Of a stretch of DNA of 64,000 nucleotides, positions 8,603 to 17,187 are shown one piece after another. The stretch is from contig NZ_BAAAWN010000001.1 of assembly GCF_039535095.1 (NCBI RefSeq), forward strand, positions 2,790,001 to 2,854,000. Direction: 5' to 3'. Numbering within the stretch: position 1 is the first letter of the stretch; each line of letters starts with the position of its first letter. This DNA comes from Arthrobacter ramosus. Its GTDB lineage: Bacteria > Actinomycetota > Actinomycetes > Actinomycetales > Micrococcaceae. The notes under the pieces are model-generated. The model was not told the origin of the DNA. It saw only the letters and a program-made list of their open reading frames with translations, and made no database searches. Position numbers and translations under genes: made by a program.

Positions 8603-9952
8603 ATGAACTACACCTACCCTCAAACAACGATCGACGCGCTGGCCGGGGAGCTGCGCGGCATTCTGGGCGAGCGCGGGGTCACCACCGACCTTGCGATGCG
8701 TGAGAAGGCCTCGATCGACGGAGCCAAGCTCTCACCTGTCATCATGGAGCAGCTTCCGCTCGGCCTCGCGGACCTTGTCGCCTTCCCGGCTACGGCCGAT
8801 GAGATCGTCCAGGCAGTGGGGGCGGCGGTGCGCCACGGTGTCTCCATTACCCCGCGGGGCAAGGGCACGGGAAACTACGGCCAGGCAATTCCGATGCCAG
8901 GCGGGCTCGTCCTCGACGTATCGCGAGCGAAGGGCATTCTCGACGTCGGGGATGGCTATGTCACGGCCGAAGCCGGGGCCACCATGATCCAGCTGGAAAC
9001 AGCAGCCCGCGCCGCCGGCCAGGAATTGCTCATGTACCCGTCCACCGCCCAAAGCACCATCGGCGGCTTCCTCTCCGGCGGGTCCGGAGGCACCGGCTCC
9101 ATCGAGCATGGTGTCATAGCCCAGGGGGACTTCGTGATCGCGCTGGACGTCGTTCACGCCGTCCCCAATCCCGAGCTAATCCACGTCGAGGGCCCAGAAG
9201 CCCAAAGCTACCTTCACAACTACGGCACCGCCGGCATCATCGCCCGCGCCACCGTAAAACTCGAACCGCTGCGCGAATGGCGCGCGTTCTACGCGAGCTT
9301 CCCGGCCTTCGAGGGGGCGCTTTCCATCATCCGCGAGCTCGGGCAGGTCGCACCGACCCCGCGCCTCGTCTCGGCGGACCTGCCGATGCTCGCCGCCGCG
9401 CTGCCCGTCGATGCGGCCATCCCGGCTGGCCGGGCCAGCCTGCGCGCCATCCTGGACGTGGCCGCCCTGCCCGCTGCCACCGCCCTCGTCGAACAGGCGG
9501 GCGGGCACGTGGAAGACGTCCGGGGAGGCCCTCAGGCGGTCATCAAACTCAGCATGATCTCCTACAATCATCCGATCGAGTGGTTACAGAAGGCGCACCC
9601 TGACACCTATTTCCACGTCGAAGTGGCAGGCGATGCCCTGATTGAACGCATCGACGAGGTCCACGCCGTGTACCCCGGCGGAATGCTCCACATCGAGGCA
9701 CAACGCGACTACCCGATCGGCCAGCTCGCCGGGCGCTACGAAAGCAAGGCCGAAGTGGAGGCCGGCCTGGAGCGGCTCAAGAACCTGGGGGTGCGCGTCC
9801 ACAACCCGCACCAATGGTTCGTCGATTTCGAGGTCCAGAGAACCAAGGATCTCGCCGCCGTGACCGACCCCTTCCGGCTCCTCAACCCCGGGAAGCTCAT
9901 CAACGACGAAGAACAGCCGCACGGCCTCATGTCGGTTAAGGCCCAGCGATGA
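8603..9952 (+). CDS. FAD-linked oxidase (GlcD/VAO-type)
   Basis: About 449 residues. An FAD-binding PCMH domain occupies the first half (FPATADEIVQAVGAAVRHGV, then TPRGKGTGNYGQ and the STIGGFLSGGSGGTGS loop). The C-terminal part ends with the family's FRLLNPGKL. Enzymes of this group oxidise 2-hydroxy acids, aldehydes or ring carbons with flavin. Start is ATG 8603, although GTG 8594 is possible. It overlaps the creatininase gene by 4 nt (ATGA), so the two probably act on successive intermediates. Substrate unknown. Confidence 0.85.
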   Translation: MNYTYPQTTIDALAGELRGILGERGVTTDLAMREKASIDGAKLSPVIMEQLPLGLADLVAFPATADEIVQAVGAAVRHGVSITPRGKGTGNYGQAIPMPGGLVLDVSRAKGILDVGDGYVTAEAGATMIQLETAARAAGQELLMYPSTAQSTIGGFLSGGSGGTGSIEHGVIAQGDFVIALDVVHAVPNPELIHVEGPEAQSYLHNYGTAGIIARATVKLEPLREWRAFYASFPAFEGALSIIRELGQVAPTPRLVSADLPMLAAALPVDAAIPAGRASLRAILDVAALPAATALVEQAGGHVEDVRGGPQAVIKLSMISYNHPIEWLQKAHPDTYFHVEVAGDALIERIDEVHAVYPGGMLHIEAQRDYPIGQLAGRYESKAEVEAGLERLKNLGVRVHNPHQWFVDFEVQRTKDLAAVTDPFRLLNPGKLINDEEQPHGLMSVKAQR

Positions 9953-10731
9953 CTCGCAATCTCGCAGAACTTTCCGGCCCCGCCGCCGCTTCGATCCTCT
10001 CACCATCGTCAGTGATCGTGGTGCCCACGGGCGCGATCGAACACCACGGCCCGCACCTGCCCCTGATAACCGATTATCTCCTGGCCGACTCGGTGGGCAA
10101 CGCTGCCGTAGAGCGCGCGGCTGCCGCCGGCGTCGACGTCTGGATATTGCCGACCCTGGCCTACACCAAATCGGACGAACACGCCTGGGCACCGGGAACC
10201 GTGTGGCTCAGCTGGGACGCGATGATGAAGACCGTGATCGACATCGGCCGGTCCGTGGCCTCCACCCCGGCCAGGACGCTGGTGTTCCTGAACGGGCACG
10301 GCGGCAATGTGGCGCTCTTGCAGGTGGCCTTGCGGGAGATCCGCCGCCGCTTCGGCCTCAACACCTTTCTAATGGGAGTCCGGGCATCGGCCGACGGCGT
10401 GGAGCCGCCAGAGGAAGAGTGCGGGCTCGGCATCCACGGCGGCCACTCCGAAACCTCGCTCATCATGCACATCCGCCCCGACCTGGTGGACACGTCGCTC
10501 GCGGAGCGGAATGTACCCGCCCACATTGCCAACTCTCAATACATTGGATTCCATTCCAAACCGGTCAGCTTTGGCTGGCTCTCCAACGACTTCGGTCCCA
10601 TTGGGGTGGTGGGGGATCCGAGGTGGGCCAACGCAGCCGACGGCGCTGCCCTCTTCGAGGCAGCGGTCGCCCAAGCCGCCGCGGCGCTGGATGAAATCTC
10701 TCGTTTCCGGCCGGCCGGGGACGACGCATGA
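9949..10731 (+). CDS. creatininase-family amidohydrolase
   Basis: 260 residues of the creatininase/formamidase-like fold. Metal-ligand motifs visible: PTGAIEHHGPHLPLITD near the N-terminus, NGHGGN in the middle, and HGGHSETS. The family hydrolyses cyclic amides (creatinine) or formamides with two metal ions, or matures peptides (MftE). The catabolic operon favours opening of a lactam ring (inference). It is the last gene of the rightward operon, coupled to the FAD oxidase by ATGA. Confidence 0.87.
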   Translation: MTRNLAELSGPAAASILSPSSVIVVPTGAIEHHGPHLPLITDYLLADSVGNAAVERAAAAGVDVWILPTLAYTKSDEHAWAPGTVWLSWDAMMKTVIDIGRSVASTPARTLVFLNGHGGNVALLQVALREIRRRFGLNTFLMGVRASADGVEPPEEECGLGIHGGHSETSLIMHIRPDLVDTSLAERNVPAHIANSQYIGFHSKPVSFGWLSNDFGPIGVVGDPRWANAADGAALFEAAVAQAAAALDEISRFRPAGDDA

Positions 10732-10933
10732 TCAATTCTTCTGTGACCTTCCGGCCGTCGGCCAGCGGACCAACTGCGCCGTGAAATGAGCATCGCTCCT
10801 CGATGAAGCAGCTACCACATCAACCCCTGCTGCCTTTAATGCCACGATCTGCGCATGTGGCAGTGCTCTGGCTTCACCACCGAACCCGACGCGGTGCTTG
10901 CAGAACGCACTCGATGACCTGAAGGAGGACCCC
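10732..10933. other. 202-bp gap, no gene
   Basis: A short open stretch on the minus strand looks mildly protein-like (AQIVALKAAGVDVVAASSRS) but has no start or partner, so it may be the tail of a lost gene. Otherwise it holds only the SD of the cupin gene. Confidence 0.4.
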
Positions 10934-11428
10934 ATGGCCGATGCGCCAATCCTCAAACACCTAAACGACCTGATCGCACACGCGATTTCTCCAGGCGACA
11001 CCGTCAAGCTCGTACCGCTAACCGGGCCGTCCGACGGCTCTCCGACAAGCGCCTTCTTTGAAATCTGGGAACCACGGGGCGTGCAGCCGGCCAATTCCCA
11101 TCCGGATTCCGTTGAAATCTTCATCATCCTCAACGGTGAAGGCGAAGCCGTAAGCGACGAGCACACGGTCTCCATCAAGTCGGGAGACGTGCTAATACTT
11201 CCAAGCGGATCCGTACATCACATCCGCAACACTTCAGAGACTGAGCGACTGTATGCGGTGACAATAATGGCAAACGACATGGGGTCCATGAAGAAAGGCT
11301 TCGAAGACCTTGTCACATCGGGGCGAACGGTTGACTTTGAGGAACCGGACAAGGCCGCGATCTTCGTCGGACTCGCCCCAATCGGCAAAGTGGTCGCCGA
11401 CCCGCTTCATGGACAACGACATGTCTGA
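10934..11428 (+). CDS. cupin-domain protein
   Basis: 164 residues from ATG 10934, which has a strong SD (GAAGGAGGA). A single conserved cupin barrel: HPDSVEIFIILNGEGEA is motif 1 and SGDVLILPSGSVHHIRN is motif 2. Motif 1 has His-x-x-x-Glu-type ligands and motif 2 a His pair, so metal binding is plausible. Small cupins of this kind are isomerases, dioxygenases or effector-binding proteins. No neighbour in the same direction pins down the function. It may extend the heterocycle locus upstream. Confidence 0.8.
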   Translation: MADAPILKHLNDLIAHAISPGDTVKLVPLTGPSDGSPTSAFFEIWEPRGVQPANSHPDSVEIFIILNGEGEAVSDEHTVSIKSGDVLILPSGSVHHIRNTSETERLYAVTIMANDMGSMKKGFEDLVTSGRTVDFEEPDKAAIFVGLAPIGKVVADPLHGQRHV

Positions 11429-11735
11429 GCCAGGGTCGGGCTAGGCAAGCCGAAGATCTCACCGCGATGAATCTGAAACCCGACCCGAATTGATCGTGGG
11501 CAGCAGGTCCCGCCGTTGGTCGCGCGCGTGGATGCTGCCAGCCAAACCGCCACTGAACGGGCTCCCGGATTTCGTCCGACTCAAGGAGCGAATCTGCGAC
11601 CTTCGCCACCCGCTACGCCGCCATCATCCTCTATCAGAACCCCACCCGCTACCTGTTGAGGGCGAGTCCCTGACCCCAGCGGCCTCTTCCACCTGGCGGA
11701 GGTAGATTAATCGCCGTCCCGAAAGGCTGAACATA
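11429..11735. other. 307-bp gap with a possible gene remnant
   Basis: No intact gene. One frame carries a short protein-like piece, ATRYAAIILYQNPTRYLL, ending in a stop near 11673. It could be the end of a lost gene. The last 30 bases hold the weak SD for the TTG start at 11736. Confidence 0.35.
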
Positions 11736-12458
11736 TTGTCTGTTCTTCAGACTTCGAAAAACTCCTCCAATAACGCCGATCGTGAGGCTCTCAAAATTTG
11801 GCTGATGATCGTCCTGACATTTGCGACGGGCGTCGGAGACGCTGTCGGCTACCTTGGCCTTGACAAGGTCTTCGTCGGCAATATGACCGGAAACATCGTC
11901 ATCATCGGCATGGCTTTGGCCGGGAGCTCGGGCCTACCTCTATTCGGCCCGCTGATCGCTTTGGCAGGCTTCAGCGCAGGGGCTGCGGGTGCCGGGTGGG
12001 TTCTGCGCGGTCCCGAACTCCGATGGACTTGGCGGGTGTCAGCCATTCTGGGGGCTTCCAGCCTCATACTCATGACAATAAGTGCGGCCGCCTGGCTGTT
12101 CGACGGGCAACTCAGCCCTATGCAGAAGAACGTATTCGCGACGGCCATGGCCTTCGAGATGGGACTCCAGGCCTGCGTTGCGCGGAGGCTCGCCGTGCGT
12201 GACATGACGACGGTCGTGGTCACTGCGACCCTGGTCTCTTTCGCGGGGGAGTCATTGGTCGGCCGGCCAAAGGGTCGAGTGTGGAATCGAAGGCTCGCCG
12301 CAGTAACTGCCATCCTCGCCGGAGCCTTGACGGGAGCGGCACTACAGCATGTGCATCTGGGCCTGGCCTTGGCCGCGGCAAGCTGCCTCACGATAGGGAT
12401 GACTGTCACTGGACACCTCAGGTGGAATGGGCGATCTAGCGGTGCCCAAACGGACTGA
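11736..12458 (+). CDS. DUF1275 (YoaK-type) membrane protein
   Basis: 240 residues, start TTG 11736 after AAAGG. About six hydrophobic helices and the two family signatures: FVGNMTGNIV near residue 48 and MTTVVVTATL near residue 160. DUF1275 proteins are inner-membrane proteins of unknown activity, sometimes found near transport or stress genes. It is monocistronic here, between the cupin gene and a decayed integrase. Confidence 0.85.
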   Translation: MSVLQTSKNSSNNADREALKIWLMIVLTFATGVGDAVGYLGLDKVFVGNMTGNIVIIGMALAGSSGLPLFGPLIALAGFSAGAAGAGWVLRGPELRWTWRVSAILGASSLILMTISAAAWLFDGQLSPMQKNVFATAMAFEMGLQACVARRLAVRDMTTVVVTATLVSFAGESLVGRPKGRVWNRRLAAVTAILAGALTGAALQHVHLGLALAAASCLTIGMTVTGHLRWNGRSSGAQTD

Positions 12459-12492
12459 CACTCCTGGAGCGGGAAATGAACATGATCCGGGC

Positions 12493-12992
12493 CTACGTCC
12501 TTGCCGGCGTGGCCGCCTCGCCAAACCGGGTTCCAGTCATCACCAAGAATTCTGTAAACGCCTCGTACCGCTCCCCCATGCCCTCAAGAATCAACCGGAG
12601 CTCGGCGTGAGTCGGGAACCTTGCATCGTTCCCGGCCTTCTCACCAGACGGAGCTGCACGCCCCGACAAGGATTGTCCTTTCGGTACCGCAGTATCACAG
12701 CCGTACCGACAGAAGGTCGCCCCAAAAGGTCAATATGTTCTTGGATAACGGCGGCGACGGTTGGCGCTTTGGTTTGGCTCTTGACCATCGCGTGCTGGGC
12801 GATTTCAAAGGACTGGTGGTTTGCATCGAGCAGCCGCTTGAGGGTCTTTGCTTCGGACGCCGTGGAGAAGGTGATTCCTTCTTGCTTACGCGTCTCGGGG
12901 TTGCGCCAGCGGACCGTGAACGAAGTCGATCCGTCAGATTTTTTTCGCTCCCAAATGCTGGCCTTGGCAAGAATTCTAGGCTTCGTGTGCAC
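12493..12992 (-). pseudogene. tyrosine recombinase (phage-type integrase), internal deletion
   Basis: Reading leftward from about 12992 (GTG start inside the inverted repeat) the frame gives an AP2-like N-terminal arm domain (SIWERKKSDGSTSFTVRWRN) and the start of the core-binding domain up to ILRYR. The frame then shifts near 12650 and continues as part of the catalytic domain (FPTHAELRLILEGMGERYE, then FTEFLVMTGTRFGEA), which holds the first catalytic Arg, and stops at 12493. Roughly 120 middle residues and all of the C-terminus with the nucleophilic Tyr are missing. The gene cannot work but marks the end of an integrated element. It lies directly beside the tRNA-like repeat at 13050. Confidence 0.78.
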
Positions 12993-13017
12993 ACAAAACG
13001 AGGTTTTGTGTGCACAC
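12985..13017. repeat. perfect 15-bp inverted repeat at integrase start
   Basis: GTGTGCACACAAAAC (12985-12999) and its exact complement (13003-13017) flank a 3-bp spacer. It lies between the tRNA-like repeat and the integrase body, where an arm-type integrase site or an int promoter operator would be expected. It could also fold as a hairpin over the int start. A weaker version is found at the second integrase remnant (about 41505-41534). Confidence 0.6.
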
Positions 13018-13049
13018 TCAGAGGCCCAAAAGGGCCCCTGAGGTGGGAA

Positions 13050-13086
13050 AACACTGTGCCCGAGGTGGGACTCGAACCGCATTCCA
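13050..13086 (-). repeat. attachment-site-like repeat, tRNA-Leu 3' end (copy 1)
   Basis: 37 bases identical to 41566-41602. On the minus strand it reads as a tRNA 3' end: GGTTCGAGTCCCACCTCGGG covers the T-loop and the 3' acceptor strand, followed by CAC. The acceptor half CTCGGGC matches the usual GCCCGAG of actinobacterial tRNA-Leu. The rest of the tRNA is absent, so this is a left-over identity segment from integration and not a gene. An integrase remnant lies next to it on the left. Confidence 0.75.
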
Positions 13087-13170
13087 GGCCCCGGAAACGC
13101 AGGGAAGTCCAGAAAACATGCCGAGCACGGCGCCGTCCGACCCCGGTACGGCCCAGTCCGACGGCGAGAA

Positions 13171-13187
13171 TGTGCACACTGTGCACA
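13171..13187. repeat. 17-bp near-palindrome followed by CCCC (copy 1)
   Basis: TGTGCACACTGTGCACA followed by CCCC. It lies 84 bases beyond the tRNA-like repeat. The same design (TGTnnACA, one base, TGTnnACA, CCCC) is present at 41687 at the same spacing from the second repeat, and at 47498. Probable protein-binding site belonging to the integrated elements. Confidence 0.5.
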
Positions 13188-13442
13188 CCCCGATTTTGGC
13201 TTTCGAACTCCCCCGCCGACTGCTCAGCGGGAATTCCGTCCCATCTGCCTGCGACCCCCTCCACCGGACCTACCGTCGAATCAGATGCTTCTCGATCAGG
13301 ATGGCGCTGCGCTGCAAACCGTTTGATCCAAAGCATCAGGACCATCAGTCTCCAGGCCGTGGTGTGTTGCCGTCGATGGACGGATGAACCCTGGCCACGG
13401 ACCTGTCCACCCCGACGAGGTGCTGGACCGGCAGGGGTGCCG
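13188..13442. other. 255-bp gap, nothing recognised
   Basis: No gene or RNA is supported here. It separates the element junction at 13050-13187 from the first cargo gene. Confidence 0.5.
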
Positions 13443-14495
13443 TCACCGAGAGACGGCCGGCCGGGGTTCTGTGACCGGCACGTCGATATCATGGCCCTGT
13501 GAGCCGAGATACACCACGTGGCTGGCTGTTTCGGAGACGGCCAGGCGCAGCGAGAAGGCCTGCAGGGACTCCCAGCCGCGGGACCACGTCAGGTGGCGGG
13601 CAATATCCCAAATGGTTTCGGGCCGGTGCGTTTCCAGCACCCGAAGGACCTCGGCGGAGCGTTCGCGGTTGTGTTCTATTAGCTGTGCGACCCGCCGCTG
13701 CATACCGATAAAGCGGTACTCATGCGCTGGGCAGACCTCCATCGCATCCTCGAAAGCGATCAGGTCCAGGGATTCGTAGTAGTTCGCCAGCGGGTTTGCC
13801 GGTCCGGGCAGCTCCAGCGCTATGTGCGGCGAGATGCGCGGCAGAACATGGTCCCCGCTGAAAATCAGGCCGTGCGGCTCATCGACCAGGCAGATATGCC
13901 CCGGTGAATGCCCGGGAGTGGTGACCACCCGCAGGTCGAGCCCCTTAGCGGGCACCAGGCTGCCGTCGGCGAGCCGCAGGTCCGGATCGGCGAGGTTCCG
14001 CAGATGGATGAGGCCGAGGCGGTCCAGGGCCGCCTCGGCGAGCCTGTCCCCCGGCACGCCCCATAACGTCAGTTCCTCACGGTCGTTGTGCAGGACAAGG
14101 TCAGCGTCAGCAGAGGCGGTGAGCCGGCGCACTTCCTTATCGCCCAGGGCGACCCACGCCCCCGATGCCGTGCGCAGCCGGGCGGCCATGCCCAGATGGT
14201 CCGAGTGGAAATGGGTGACCACAATGCCCGTCAGGTCGGTCAGGCCCACGCCCGCATGCCGCAGACCGGCGGCCAATTGGTCGAGGCCCGCATCACTGTC
14301 CCAGCCCGGATCGATCAGGACCACGTCACCGTCCCCCAGGAGCAAATAGCTCAGGGTGTAGCGCATGGGATTGTCGGGGAACGGGACCGGGATGGACCAC
14401 ACATCCTTGCCGAGCTGCTCCACGGGCGGCACCACCTTGTTCTGCCACGCTTCTTTCTGGGCGAGGCCGGTGATGATAATCGGCGGCAGATTCAT
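13443..14495 (-). CDS. metallo-beta-lactamase-fold hydrolase
   Basis: 350 residues from ATG 14495 (SD GAGAGGA). It carries the MBL signature THFHSDH at residues 94-100, then a distal metal His in TPGHSPGHICL, the Asp in FSGDHVLP, and a last His in CPAHEY. All ligands for a two-metal site are present. The C-terminal ~80 residues form a helical domain as in glyoxalase-II-like or acyl-thioester hydrolases. In an acyl-CoA catabolic island it could hydrolyse a CoA thioester or lactone (inference). First gene inside the island boundary. Confidence 0.88.
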   Translation of the reverse strand: MNLPPIIITGLAQKEAWQNKVVPPVEQLGKDVWSIPVPFPDNPMRYTLSYLLLGDGDVVLIDPGWDSDAGLDQLAAGLRHAGVGLTDLTGIVVTHFHSDHLGMAARLRTASGAWVALGDKEVRRLTASADADLVLHNDREELTLWGVPGDRLAEAALDRLGLIHLRNLADPDLRLADGSLVPAKGLDLRVVTTPGHSPGHICLVDEPHGLIFSGDHVLPRISPHIALELPGPANPLANYYESLDLIAFEDAMEVCPAHEYRFIGMQRRVAQLIEHNRERSAEVLRVLETHRPETIWDIARHLTWSRGWESLQAFSLRLAVSETASHVVYLGSQGHDIDVPVTEPRPAVSR

Positions 14496-14732
14496 CAGTT
14501 CCTCTCAAGGACGGCAAGAATACGGGTGGGGTGCGGACGGACCTCATCCGGATTCCGGATTCCGTCCGTTCATTCTGGCATAGGGCACATAGTCCCAGAT
14601 GGCTCCGGATTCTAGGCCGGAACCTTGCAGTCCTTGGAAGCAGCGGCCGCCCGAGGTGTTCGTCCGCATGGCCGGCCGTCCCTTCCCGCGCGTCTGCGTG
14701 CTGCGCGATCGGCCCGGCCGCGCACTTGGAGA
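14496..14732. other. 237-bp gap, no gene
   Basis: Promoter-side region of the MBL gene. It contains tandem TCCGGATTC units near 14551, forming a small imperfect palindrome. No coding sequence recognised. Confidence 0.4.
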
Positions 14733-15455
14733 TCAGCGGGCCAGCACGCGCGACAGGGCCGCGCTGACCTCGGGGAGAGTCCACAATCTCGCCATCAGCG
14801 CGCCCTCGCCGCGCGCGGCGCCGATACGTTCAGCGGCAGGTGCGCGCAGGCTCCCCTTCACACGGGTGAACGTCGATGGCGGCGATGCAGCGAGGGCCTC
14901 GGCGCGTTCTCGCGCCGAGGCGAGAAGCAGATCCGCAGCGACCACCTCGTCAATGAGGCCCGCGCGCAGCGCGTCGTCCGGCGCGTATGCTTTGGCGCCG
15001 TAGACGACGGAGGCGAGCCGGTGCCCGAGGACATGCCTCATGATCTCCACTGTCACGACAGGGAACGGAACCCCGACGACCAGCTCCGGCAGCCCGATCG
15101 TTCCACCCGACATGAGGCGGACATCGGCGGTGGCTGCGAGCACGCAACCGCCGGCGATCGCATGCCCCTCGATGGCGGCAACGACAGGCATCCGACAGGC
15201 GAAGGCTGTGGCGTACAGCTCTTCGAGCGCGGTAAGGAACTCGACCGCATACGGCTCGCCCTCGTCGAGCAGACGCCGCAGATCGGCGCCTGCGGAGAAG
15301 GCGCGTCCGTTGCCGGTAAGGACTACGGCGCGATACGACGAGAACGACTCGAACGCGTCGCGCAGACCTCGGGCCAGCTCGAGATCCAACGCATTGACCT
15401 TGCCGTGGCTGATGCGGACCGTCGCAATGCCGTCCTGCTCGGATATATCGATCAT
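14733..15455 (-). CDS. enoyl-CoA hydratase/isomerase family protein
   Basis: 240 residues with the crotonase fold. Oxyanion-hole loops are GRAFSAGADLRRL near 50-60 and EGHAIAGGCVLAA near 95. The usual catalytic Glu pair is not both obvious: the first is replaced in the GTIGLPELVVGVP loop, which keeps a Glu. The enzyme should hydrate or isomerise an enoyl-CoA. It is 40 bp downstream of the acyl-CoA ligase gene in the same direction, so the two are likely co-transcribed. Confidence 0.88.
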   Translation of the reverse strand: MIDISEQDGIATVRISHGKVNALDLELARGLRDAFESFSSYRAVVLTGNGRAFSAGADLRRLLDEGEPYAVEFLTALEELYATAFACRMPVVAAIEGHAIAGGCVLAATADVRLMSGGTIGLPELVVGVPFPVVTVEIMRHVLGHRLASVVYGAKAYAPDDALRAGLIDEVVAADLLLASARERAEALAASPPSTFTRVKGSLRAPAAERIGAARGEGALMARLWTLPEVSAALSRVLAR

Positions 15456-15495
15456 GTCGACGCCGGAAACGTCAGATCCGTATGGATGTTGGGTG

Positions 15496-17040
15496 TCATT
15501 CAGCTACCGTTCGCTTGATGTAGGTGGCCAGGACCTCCCGTTTGAGCATCTTGCCCATGGCGTTACGAGGAAGCGTGTCCCAGAAATCGATTCTCCGGGG
15601 CACTTTGTAGTGGGCGATTCTTGCGCGCAGGAACTCGATCAGTTCGCGCTCCAGCTCGGGGGATGCCGCATGGTCAGGCTCCAGCTGCACGACGCCGTGC
15701 ACGCGCTGTCCCATCTCCGCGTCCGGCACCCCGATGACGGCGATGTCGAATACGGCGTCGTGCAGCGCGAGGGCGTTCTCCACCTCCTGCGGGTAGATGT
15801 TCACGCCACCCGCGATGATCATGAAGGACACCCTGTCGGTGAGGAAAAGGAAGCCTTCGTCGTCGACGTGGCCAATATCGCCGACCGAGGACCAGTTCTC
15901 GTTTGCCGGATGCTGCGCGGCTCGCGTCTTGTCCGGGGCGTTGTGATAGGCGAAGGGCATGACGTCGCGTTCGAAGTAGACGATTCCGTCCTCGAAGGCG
16001 TCGAGCTCGTTGCCCTCGTCGTCGCAGATGTGCAGGATTCCCAGCCCGGCCTTGCCCACGGTGCCGGGATGAGCGGCCCAGGTCGCGGAGTCGGTGAAGG
16101 TGATGCCGATGGCCTCCGTCGAGGAATAATACTCGAACAGGATCGGCCCCCACCACTCGATGATGCCTGCTTTGACCTCCACGGCGCAGGGCGCCGCCGC
16201 GTGCACCGCGACCCGGTGCGAGGACAGATCGTACTTCGCACGGACCTCGGCCGGCAGCTTCAGAAGTCGCACGAACATCGTCGGCACCCATTGGCTATGG
16301 GTGACGGCGTACCTCTCGATCGTCTGCAACGCCGTCTCCGCGTCGAACTTGCGCAATGAGACGACCGTGCCGCCGACGGAGTGGATCATGCCTCCGAAAC
16401 GCAGCGGTGCGCCGTGATACAGAGGCGCGGGGTTGAGGTAGATCGAATCCGAGTCCCAGCCGAAGATCGGTCCGAAGACTCCGAGCAGCGGGTCGGAGCC
16501 CTCGCTGGCGAGATACGGCGGCAGCGGCGCCTGAACGCCCTTGGGAAGACCGGTCGTGCCTGAGGAGTAGACCATCTCGCGTCCACGAGGTTCGTGATCG
16601 AGCGGGCCTTCGGGTGCTGCGGCTAGGGCCTCTTCGAGGTCGTCGAAACCGTCGATCGCCCCACCGGAGGCGAGCAGCAGCCGTACTTGGATCAGCGGAA
16701 GGACCTCGGCGATGACTGCCGCGAAGTCCGCGGCCACGACGAATGCCTTCGCGTCGCAGTCGTTCACGATGTAGGCGATCTCCGTGGAGGAGAGCTGCGC
16801 GTTGACGGGCGTCATGTAGAGCCCGCTGCGCATCGCGGCCCAGTACACCTCGTAGTACAGCGGCGAGTTGTGCGCGAGCATGGCGACCGTATCGCCCGGC
16901 CGCAGGCCGGCGGCGAAGAGTACCTGCGCCAGACGTGCGGAGCGATCCTCCAGTTGTTGGTAGGTGAGTGTCTCACCGCTTTCGACCAAGATGAACGCGG
17001 GCTTGTCCGGGGTCAGGGCGGCGTGGGCTCCGGGATACAT
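15496..17040 (-). CDS. acyl-CoA synthetase (AMP-forming)
   Basis: 514 residues, normal for fatty-acyl/terpenoid-acid CoA ligases. A3 phosphate loop is YSSGTTGLPKGV near 170, A5 is YYSSTEAIG near 310, and the A7-A8 region has VGDIGHVDDEGFLFLTDR. The C-terminal Lys motif is PRNAMGKMLKRE. It activates a carboxylic acid to its CoA thioester using ATP, the entry step for the island's catabolism. Followed closely by the hydratase gene and preceded by the SDR gene. Confidence 0.92.
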   Translation of the reverse strand: MYPGAHAALTPDKPAFILVESGETLTYQQLEDRSARLAQVLFAAGLRPGDTVAMLAHNSPLYYEVYWAAMRSGLYMTPVNAQLSSTEIAYIVNDCDAKAFVVAADFAAVIAEVLPLIQVRLLLASGGAIDGFDDLEEALAAAPEGPLDHEPRGREMVYSSGTTGLPKGVQAPLPPYLASEGSDPLLGVFGPIFGWDSDSIYLNPAPLYHGAPLRFGGMIHSVGGTVVSLRKFDAETALQTIERYAVTHSQWVPTMFVRLLKLPAEVRAKYDLSSHRVAVHAAAPCAVEVKAGIIEWWGPILFEYYSSTEAIGITFTDSATWAAHPGTVGKAGLGILHICDDEGNELDAFEDGIVYFERDVMPFAYHNAPDKTRAAQHPANENWSSVGDIGHVDDEGFLFLTDRVSFMIIAGGVNIYPQEVENALALHDAVFDIAVIGVPDAEMGQRVHGVVQLEPDHAASPELERELIEFLRARIAHYKVPRRIDFWDTLPRNAMGKMLKREVLATYIKRTVAE

Positions 17041-17187
17041 TTCGTTCTCCTCTTCGAGACGATGGTCGGTCGAGCCGACCTCTGAATTATCAAGTCAGTG
17101 CTGACTGCCTGCGGGTCATCGCCCGTCCAGGAAGCTAGGACGGCGTCGGCAAGAGCACGGGTTCGTCGTCCGAGGATCGGTCCGTGC

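Noticed and set aside
13050..13086. a functional tRNA-Leu gene
   Set aside because: Only the T-arm and 3' acceptor strand are present at both copies. The D-arm, anticodon and 5' acceptor strand are missing.
12621..13502. 293-codon plus-strand frame across the island junction
   Set aside because: It runs through the integrase remnant and attachment repeat, has no motifs, and is not a real gene.
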